From NCBI GenBank assembly GCA_002350805.1, contig DEFO01000027.1, positions 1 through 37,712 of the forward strand: DNA of 37,712 nucleotides, written 5' to 3'. Under the pieces are notes generated by a model. It was not told where the DNA came from. It searched no databases and worked only from the letters and a program-made list of their open reading frames with translations. The stretch is from Prevotella sp. UBA2850 (GTDB lineage Bacteria; Bacteroidota; Bacteroidia; Bacteroidales; Bacteroidaceae). A program made the translations under genes and the position numbers. Positions 32,899-37,712 of this stretch are shown here, piece by piece; the first letter of the stretch is position 1, and every line of letters begins with the position of its first letter.

Positions 32899-34573
32899 CT
32901 AAATCTTCTCTGACGCGCGGTTTACGTTCCTTCACGCTTTTCTTTATAATGCTGTATTTCTTCATGTCATCCTGGATAATATCTATCCTTCCATCCTCAT
33001 ACCTTATTGAAAGCCTGAAGCTATCGCCTCTGGGAATCCTTTCCAGCACGACACATGCATTCCCATTGTAAAGGATCTTGTCACCCACATTTGCTTCATG
33101 TTTAGCAGGGAAATTTGCGACAGGATTCCTATCAGTTACAAGCGGAACTATAGTCTTACGAGCGTCATTTCCTGCCGTATCATCCTTCCGTTCTAAGACT
33201 GTAGGCTCTGTCCGCTGAGGTTCTGGTCCATATTTTTGATGTATTTTCTCTTTTCCTCGATCTACTACATTTTCCTTAAACGCAGGTGCGCCTTTCTCTA
33301 TCATATTTGTCAGTTCTTCACGTTCCTTTTCGTTCAGAGTGCCAATCCCGTTCTTCGCTTTTGCAAGAATTCGCAGTTTACGAATACTCTTTTCGTATAT
33401 CTGGCGTATGCGTTCTCGTGTCAATCCCAATTTACTACCAATGGTTTCGAACGTCTCTGTTCTCCTGCCGTCCATTCCGAAATAATCGAGCACAATGTTT
33501 TCTTCGCGCTTACTCAGGAAATGTATCAGGTGGTGTAGTTCGAAGTTTAGCGACTCTAAGTCTGTTGTACGTTCAGGCGAATAGGCTTTCTCATCAGCAT
33601 ATAATGTGTCCTCGTCTATCATGGTTGTCTTGCTATCATACTCTGCCATTGACATCATGATGTTGTATGCTATTTTGCTTTCCTCTTCCGACGCCAATCC
33701 CCAATCAAGTTCTTCGAATGGCGGCATATACCCATATTTTTGCAGATATTGCCAGGTCTGTTTCTTCACCGAGTTAATGAGAGTGAACTTGTTTATAGGG
33801 ATACGCACCAGATTGGCTAAACTGTCTTTATATGACTGTAGGTATCTTTTCACCCAGAAGGAGAGATAGCCATATAATGACACTCGCCGCTCTAACTCAA
33901 AATTCTCAATTCCGGCCAGTAGTCCCAGGTTTCCTTCCTGGATAATATCTTCTTTTGGCGCAAAATCAAACTCAGAGGCATTTCGTATGACAATGGGTTG
34001 AGCGGCTTTGACAAATTCTTCAAGCGCGTTTCTGTCGCCTTTTCTATGCTTGTCAACCAATCGCCGAGCATCCTTCTCGCTCATGCTATACCAGCCCTTC
34101 ACCTCTTCTACATACCTCATCAGCGAACGCGTTGAAAAAGGCTTTGCAATAGAGTCTATATTGAAAATATCTCCCAGTGGTTTCCTGTCTGCAAGGCGAC
34201 TGTCAAACAGAATCTTCCTGCCGTTTCTCTGTGCTTCATTGATGCAGATGTCAATCAATCTCACGACTGAGAGGAAATGCTTCCGAGCAAATATAGGAGA
34301 AAAGCGATTTAGAAAATCTGACAGCACAATTCTTCGATTACTACTAGCAAATACGGCCTTGAAGAATGGTGAACGCAGCATCGCACGAGCTACTATAGCT
34401 TCACGCTCCTCTTTGTTGAGATCCACATAAGTATAACTCAGACAATTCAAATACCAGTGACCGAAATACTCATATGCCAAACCAAGCATTTTAGCACTCC
34501 CCAGATGTCTTGTAGCGTAACTTGCATTGCCACGCTTGTTCTGCTCGAAAAGGTCATTCAGCTTTTCATTCAA
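32846..34573 (-). CDS. Unusual large sigma-70-like protein with N- and C-terminal extensions
   Basis: From the TTG at 34573 this is 575 residues (TTG 34681 and ATG 34489 are alternatives). Residues about 1-160 are a novel, mostly helical region without recognised motifs. About 165-250 match sigma region 2 (ALEEFVKAAQPIVI, DIIQEGNLGLLAGIENFE, LSFWVKRYLQ); region 3 follows with LVRIPINKFTLIN. About 345-405 match region 4 (LSKREENIVLDYFGMD, TFETIGSKLGLTRERIRQIY). After a charged linker, about 490-545 look like an SH3/Tudor-like beta-barrel (VGDKILYNGNACVVLERI, LSIRYEDGRIDII). Codon use is AT-richer than its neighbours, hinting at transfer. A further HTH lies out of frame downstream. Promoter choice and regulon unknown. 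Confidence 0.75.
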   Translation of the reverse strand: MNEKLNDLFEQNKRGNASYATRHLGSAKMLGLAYEYFGHWYLNCLSYTYVDLNKEEREAIVARAMLRSPFFKAVFASSNRRIVLSDFLNRFSPIFARKHFLSVVRLIDICINEAQRNGRKILFDSRLADRKPLGDIFNIDSIAKPFSTRSLMRYVEEVKGWYSMSEKDARRLVDKHRKGDRNALEEFVKAAQPIVIRNASEFDFAPKEDIIQEGNLGLLAGIENFELERRVSLYGYLSFWVKRYLQSYKDSLANLVRIPINKFTLINSVKKQTWQYLQKYGYMPPFEELDWGLASEEESKIAYNIMMSMAEYDSKTTMIDEDTLYADEKAYSPERTTDLESLNFELHHLIHFLSKREENIVLDYFGMDGRRTETFETIGSKLGLTRERIRQIYEKSIRKLRILAKAKNGIGTLNEKEREELTNMIEKGAPAFKENVVDRGKEKIHQKYGPEPQRTEPTVLERKDDTAGNDARKTIVPLVTDRNPVANFPAKHEANVGDKILYNGNACVVLERIPRGDSFRLSIRYEDGRIDIIQDDMKKYSIIKKSVKERKPRVREDLEPSRENDKVSRPSKTSP

Positions 34574-34704
34574 TTGTCCTGTTTGATAATAAGTCGCACA
34601 AAGAAAGAAAAAACTACAGGATTCCTGAAAAATCTTTGAAAAGGTACCTTTTTTCTGTTGAAATGTTAAAAAGCAAAACAAAAGGCAAAATATTTACAGA
34701 ATAA

Positions 34705-34736
34705 TTTGGTTTATATTATAAACTTATTTATCTTTG
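34705..34736 (+). promoter_or_regulatory. Promoter of the membrane-protein/winged-helix operon
   Basis: TTTG (34705-34708), a 20-nt spacer and a perfect TATCTTTG -7 box (34729-34736) match the consensus fully. The ATG at 34844 is about 100 nt from the expected transcription start, so there is a fairly long leader. The sigma-like gene starts divergently about 130 bp to the left. Confidence 0.7.
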
Positions 34737-34843
34737 CACCGTGGTTCGAACACATGAGGCTGAATCCGGGCTTTCTGCAGGAGCTGGGACAAGGCTGGAG
34801 AACAAGTAAACAAAATGTGTAACATCCAAAGACAAAAAGAACA

Positions 34844-35536
34844 ATGGAAGAAAAAAGCAACCTGACTGCCGAGCGCAGTCTGGAGATAATCACCGAACAG
34901 CTTGAGCGCAGCCGACAGACAGTAGCAAGGCATACAGGGCAGACGCTCTACATCTCTGGCCTCTGCTTGATGGGCTGGGCGCTGCTCATTGGGCTCTGCA
35001 TCTGTTTTACGAAAAATGCGGCTTTCTATTTACTGTATATCTTGTTGCCGCTTGTTATTTACGTCGTTGACCGCTATGTCAATAGAAACAAACCTAAAGT
35101 CCCAGACAGTTTTGTCGGCAGCATGGTAAACAAAACGTGGCAGACATTCGGCATCTTCGTACTGTCGCTTTTCGTGCTTTCTATTCTCTTCAACAAGCTG
35201 ATGCTCCACGATGCTTTGGTAGCTGATAATATGCAAGTGTATTTCCAGAACCGTATCAACCCTGTACGTATCATTTACCTGATGATGGGTATGGTTATTA
35301 CCATCAACGGCTACACTTTGAAGAGCCGCTGGATGGTGTGGTGTGGAATTATTGGCGGCATTGGGGGATTCTTCTGGGAAGCTTTCTGCATGACAGAAAC
35401 GTTGACCGCCAAGATTATTTACTACACAAATAGCAACTACTTTGGGATTATCAATGGCATATTTCCCAGCATGATTATCGCCGTGTTTGCCTTTATCGGC
35501 CTGACACTCCCAGGCTGGATGATGAAAAAGAAATAG
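34844..35536 (+). CDS. Polytopic membrane protein of unknown function
   Basis: A 230-residue protein with a soluble, charged N-terminal helix (about 1-30, ERSLEIITEQLERSRQT) followed by about six membrane helices: LYISGLCLMGWALLIGL, YLLYILLPLVIYVV, QTFGIFVLSLFVLSILF, IIYLMMGMVITING, MVWCGIIGGIGGFFW and MIIAVFAFIGLTL. It ends in MMKKK. It is immediately followed (3 bp) by a winged-helix regulator, a pairing seen in Bacteroidetes where the regulator likely controls the membrane protein's own operon. No transport or enzymatic motif is visible. Confidence 0.7.
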   Translation: MEEKSNLTAERSLEIITEQLERSRQTVARHTGQTLYISGLCLMGWALLIGLCICFTKNAAFYLLYILLPLVIYVVDRYVNRNKPKVPDSFVGSMVNKTWQTFGIFVLSLFVLSILFNKLMLHDALVADNMQVYFQNRINPVRIIYLMMGMVITINGYTLKSRWMVWCGIIGGIGGFFWEAFCMTETLTAKIIYYTNSNYFGIINGIFPSMIIAVFAFIGLTLPGWMMKKK

Positions 35537-35539
35537 CCT

Positions 35540-35833
35540 ATGTTTAAGCCATTAGACCCACTGCTGCACTCCGAGCTACGACTGGCCGTCATGTCGCTGC
35601 TCATCAGTGCCGACGAGGCCGAGTTCCCCTATATAAAGGAACAGACGGGAGCCACGGCGGGCAACCTTAGCGTGCAGATAGACAAGCTCTCGGCGGCGGG
35701 CTACATAGAGGTAGAGAAGACCTTCAAGGGCAAGCGACCCTGCACGCTCTGCCGCATCAGCGAACGGGGCCGACAGGCATTCGAGGAATACGTCGATGCG
35801 CTGAAGGACTATCTCGATATTAACCACAAGTAG
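35540..35833 (+). CDS. Winged-helix transcriptional regulator (HTH_34/MarR-like)
   Basis: A 97-residue single-domain protein: LLHSELRLAVMSLLISADEAEF, then PYIKEQTGATAGNLSVQIDKLSAAGYIEVEKTF with the recognition helix at about 40-55, a wing (GKRPCTLCRISERG), and a C-terminal dimer helix. This fits the small ArsR/MarR-like DNA-binding proteins of the HTH_34 type. Cysteines in the wing (TLCRI) are too few to indicate metal sensing. It starts 3 bp after the membrane-protein stop and is co-transcribed. Autoregulation is an inference. Confidence 0.85.
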   Translation: MFKPLDPLLHSELRLAVMSLLISADEAEFPYIKEQTGATAGNLSVQIDKLSAAGYIEVEKTFKGKRPCTLCRISERGRQAFEEYVDALKDYLDINHK

Positions 35834-35846
35834 AAAGATATTTTAA

Positions 35847-35880
35847 GGGAGCATAGTGGTAAGCATCATTTTATGCTCCC
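35847..35880 (+). terminator. Hairpin after the winged-helix gene
   Basis: A 9-bp perfect stem (GGGAGCATA 35847-35855 with TATGCTCCC 35872-35880) begins 14 nt after the stop. The tail is only weakly T-rich, so efficiency is uncertain. The following 130 bp hold no gene. Confidence 0.55.
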
Positions 35881-36010
35881 TCAATATTCCGCGTCAGATA
35901 GTTGATAGATAGCGAACCGTTCGGAAACTCGAACAGTTGTGAATGGCATATATTATATATTATGTCAATTATACAAAAACGCATTACGCATATTTATAAT
36001 TGTATTTTTT

Positions 36011-36059
36011 TTTACGAATGTTTCCTATACTGCTGGTTGAAACAACCATAAAACACCAG
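36011..36059. repeat. Diverged direct repeat, copy B
   Basis: It matches 28990-29038 at 38 of 49 positions in the same orientation. It runs into the left arm of the terminator hairpin at 36055 and contains a small hairpin of its own (TGGTTG-AAA-CAACCA, 36034-36048). Confidence 0.6.
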
Positions 36060-36095
36060 CGAGACAAACAAATAGCACTTGTTTATCTCGCTGGT
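36043..36095 (-). terminator. Terminator of the DUF2795-type gene
   Basis: Seventeen-base arms (36055-36071 and 36079-36095) pair around a 7-nt loop. The only mismatch on the plus strand becomes a G-U pair in the minus-strand RNA, and a T-rich tail (GTTTTATGGTTG) follows. It begins 29 nt after the stop at 36125. Confidence 0.8.
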
Positions 36096-36124
36096 ATTTA
36101 GTTATTTAAGAGTAATTCTACCCT

Positions 36125-36346
36125 TTAATATTCATCTTCGTTGAATAGAAAATCTTCTTTTGTAGGATAATCGGGCCAGATATCCTCAATACTTTCATAG
36201 ACATCACCTTCGTCCTCGATCTCCTGCAAATTTTCCAATACTTCGAGTGGCGCACCCGAGCGGATGGCATAATCGATCAGCTCGTCCTTAGTAGCAGGCC
36301 AGGGTGCATCTTCAAGTTTAGAAGCCAGTTCAAGTGTCCAATACAT
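36125..36346 (-). CDS. Small acidic DUF2795-type protein
   Basis: A 73-residue acidic protein. The segment APWPATKDELIDYAIRSGAPLEVLENLQEI matches the DUF2795 pattern (YP.tK.eL...A...GAp..vl..L), and the C-terminus is DFLFNEDEY. DUF2795 proteins are widespread and of unknown role. It has its own -7 box (TACTTTTG, 36382-36389, minus) and a strong terminator, so it is a single-gene unit. A fragment of a second copy remains at 32479-32508. Confidence 0.8.
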   Translation of the reverse strand: MYWTLELASKLEDAPWPATKDELIDYAIRSGAPLEVLENLQEIEDEGDVYESIEDIWPDYPTKEDFLFNEDEY

Positions 36347-36405
36347 AGTCGTTAAAAATTTATACGTTTCTTAATCGACCGCAAAAGTAATATTTTTTCT
36401 TTAAA

Positions 36406-36966
36406 CTACTTCGTTTTCTTCCATATTTTTTCTCTCACACCGTCAATAAAGTTTAATTTCCTTGCCAAAACAAACAAATAATCACTCAGACGGTTGATAT
36501 AATGGGTCACCTCGTTGTCTAACTCGGTTGATTCACCCAAGAAAAAGATGCGTCTTTCGGCTCTACGGCAAACCGTACGGCATACATGGGCAAGAGCGGC
36601 CTCGTGCGATCCGCCAGGAAGAATGAAGGCTGTCTGCTGCGGGATACTTGCATTAATCTCGTCAATCTGCTGCTCTAGGAACTCTGTTTCCGAAGCATCC
36701 ATGGTATAAGAAGGAGCCAATGGGGTCTTGCTTTTATCTGTGGCCAAGTAGGAACATACTGTAAAAAGATTTCGCTGTGTACGAATGATAATGTCTTTAT
36801 CGGGACCGTCTTTCATCCACGAAGCCAGCATGCCCAGGTGAGCACTGAGCTCGTCGACCGTTCCGTATGCCTCGATGCGGGCATTCGTCTTCTTCACTTT
36901 TACACCGCCCACAAGGCTGGTAATTCCGTCATCGCCGGTTTTTGTGTAAACTCTTGTAATAGCCAT
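36406..36966 (-). CDS. Cob(I)alamin adenosyltransferase, PduO type
   Basis: From ATG 36966 this is 186 residues. It starts MAITRVYTKTGDDGITSL, the ATP-binding motif of PduO-type ATP:corrinoid adenosyltransferases. It continues with EAYGTVDELSAHLG and ends with the four-helix bundle, including LPGGSHEAALAHVCRTVCRRAER and NRLSDYLFVLAR. The enzyme transfers the adenosyl group of ATP to cob(I)alamin, giving coenzyme B12 for enzymes such as methylmalonyl-CoA mutase. Reading further upstream would run into the neighbouring gene, so the start with the family motif is used. It lies 13 bp after the upstream gene and is likely in its operon. Confidence 0.94.
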   Translation of the reverse strand: MAITRVYTKTGDDGITSLVGGVKVKKTNARIEAYGTVDELSAHLGMLASWMKDGPDKDIIIRTQRNLFTVCSYLATDKSKTPLAPSYTMDASETEFLEQQIDEINASIPQQTAFILPGGSHEAALAHVCRTVCRRAERRIFFLGESTELDNEVTHYINRLSDYLFVLARKLNFIDGVREKIWKKTK

Positions 36967-36979
36967 AGTATTAAAGTAT

Positions 36980-37561
36980 TTAAAAATTAATAATATAATT
37001 CTTCTTATATCGCTGCTTATCGAAAAATACAAGTCCGCAATCATACAAGTCGAAAGAAACTCCTGTGCGGTCATCGTCAACAATATCTCTCCACATCTGT
37101 TTCGACTGTCGATTGGCAGCAATTCCCTCTGCCACCAGGACCGAATGCTCATCAACCTTTTGCAATATTGACTCGTAACACGACTCAGCAAAACTGTCAC
37201 TCAGCGACATTAGTGCCAACTCCACCGTCTGAATACCCTCCAACGACTGCTTGGCAAGAATCACATCCGCCGTCATACAGCCGCGCTTCAGATATGCAGC
37301 ATACACGTCAGCATGCGGTAGGAAAAGACAAATCTTATGTGGCTGCCGGTAATTGGCCAGACGAAAGTAGAACTCACAAAGTCGACGAGTCTCCCCATCT
37401 ACATCCGGATAGGCACTGGCCAGCTCATCATACGCATAATAGGGAAAATGCTCATTGATGACATACCGATCCAGGCTATATGCCCAGGGCGATTGGATTC
37501 CAAATCCTCGACAGTGCCCCAACCGGCTCAGCCAGATTAATTTTCTCTGCACTTTTGACAT
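36980..37561 (-). CDS. Conserved Bacteroidetes protein of unknown function
   Basis: A 193-residue soluble protein. Its start (RLGHCRGFGIQSPWAYSLDRYVI) resembles the N-terminus of Bacteroidetes class-I methyltransferase-like proteins that read HG.HSP..Y...R. The rest alternates predicted strands and helices (HKICLFLPHADVYAAYL, SVLVAEGIAANRQSKQMW), but I see no glycine-rich SAM motif. It may be a degenerate methyltransferase fold. It has a consensus promoter and precedes the PduO adenosyltransferase by 13 bp, so the two are probably co-transcribed; a functional link to cobalamin is unproven. Confidence 0.65.
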   Translation of the reverse strand: MSKVQRKLIWLSRLGHCRGFGIQSPWAYSLDRYVINEHFPYYAYDELASAYPDVDGETRRLCEFYFRLANYRQPHKICLFLPHADVYAAYLKRGCMTADVILAKQSLEGIQTVELALMSLSDSFAESCYESILQKVDEHSVLVAEGIAANRQSKQMWRDIVDDDRTGVSFDLYDCGLVFFDKQRYKKNYIINF

Positions 37562-37580
37562 ATCTTCAGTGACTTGGACG

Positions 37581-37611
37581 CAAATATATAAAAAAAAGTT
37601 CCAATCGCAAA
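37581..37611 (-). promoter_or_regulatory. Promoter of the conserved-protein/adenosyltransferase operon
   Basis: On the minus strand TTTG (37608-37611), a 19-nt spacer and a perfect TATATTTG -7 box (37581-37588) lie 19 nt upstream of the ATG at 37561. The last 100 bp of the window beyond it show no gene. Confidence 0.7.
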
Positions 37612-37712
37612 AAGAAATCAGTTTTTTTTCAATATAATCATAAAACTAGACTTCTTGTGCCTACATGAAAACATAGTTCAGGAAGGAGAGCAATTGCCGG
37701 GCACAGACACAA

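Noticed and set aside
34735..34770. tRNA-like GGTTCGAA sequence
   Set aside because: The flanking bases cannot form the acceptor, D or anticodon stems; it lies in the leader of the membrane-protein gene.
36967..37200. N-terminal extension of the cobalamin adenosyltransferase
   Set aside because: It overlaps the upstream gene out of frame, and the family motif begins at the ATG at 36966.

Overview
The window looks like a chromosomal segment of a Prevotella/Segatella-type member of the Bacteroidales. Three observations support this. Promoters have the Bacteroidetes form TTTG-N19..22-TAnnTTTG and Shine-Dalgarno sequences are scarce. There is a complete type IX secretion (T9SS) core cluster in the order porP-porK-porL-porM-porN. 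Secreted GH92 and GH106-like glycosidases are present, as in gut or oral glycan users. I see no rRNA, tRNA, CRISPR array, intact insertion sequence or prophage.

Left part (1-13,700), mostly core genome. A leftward rpsU-xerC-hpf cluster is followed by a leftward envelope operon: a phosphoethanolamine-transferase-like sulfatase-fold protein and two acyltransferase-3 membrane proteins. A rightward secreted GH92 alpha-mannosidase converges on waaA (Kdo transferase), with a 21-bp tandem repeat between them. gltX follows, divergent from a PgpH-type 7TM-HD phosphodiesterase.

Middle (13,700-25,600). A FadL-like outer-membrane protein and a small PepSY-like secreted protein come first. Then the leftward T9SS operon runs porP, porK, porL, porM, porN, with start/stop overlaps at K/L and L/M, and priA follows 18 bp after porN. 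A regulator with an N-terminal coiled coil and a C-terminal AraC-type HTH diverges from porP and is a positional candidate for its control.

Right part (25,600-37,712), accessory in character. It holds a secreted protein with two alpha/beta-hydrolase domains, a decayed membrane-protein gene, an ECF sigma factor with a four-helix membrane partner, and a GH106-like rhamnosidase fused to a cinnamoyl-esterase-type hydrolase. Next come an unusual large sigma-70-like protein whose C-terminal helix-turn-helix is out of frame, a membrane protein/winged-helix pair, a DUF2795-type small protein, a PduO cobalamin adenosyltransferase and an unassigned conserved protein. Two diverged direct repeats (28,990 and 36,011) and a remnant 3' end of the DUF2795-type gene (32,479) point to old duplication or insertion in this part.

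The most interesting items are the composite sigma-like protein with its displaced HTH tail, the GH106-esterase fusion, the regulator facing the T9SS operon, the collagen-like linker in PorL, and the repeat-bounded accessory segment. All functional calls come from reading motifs by eye; no database search was possible.
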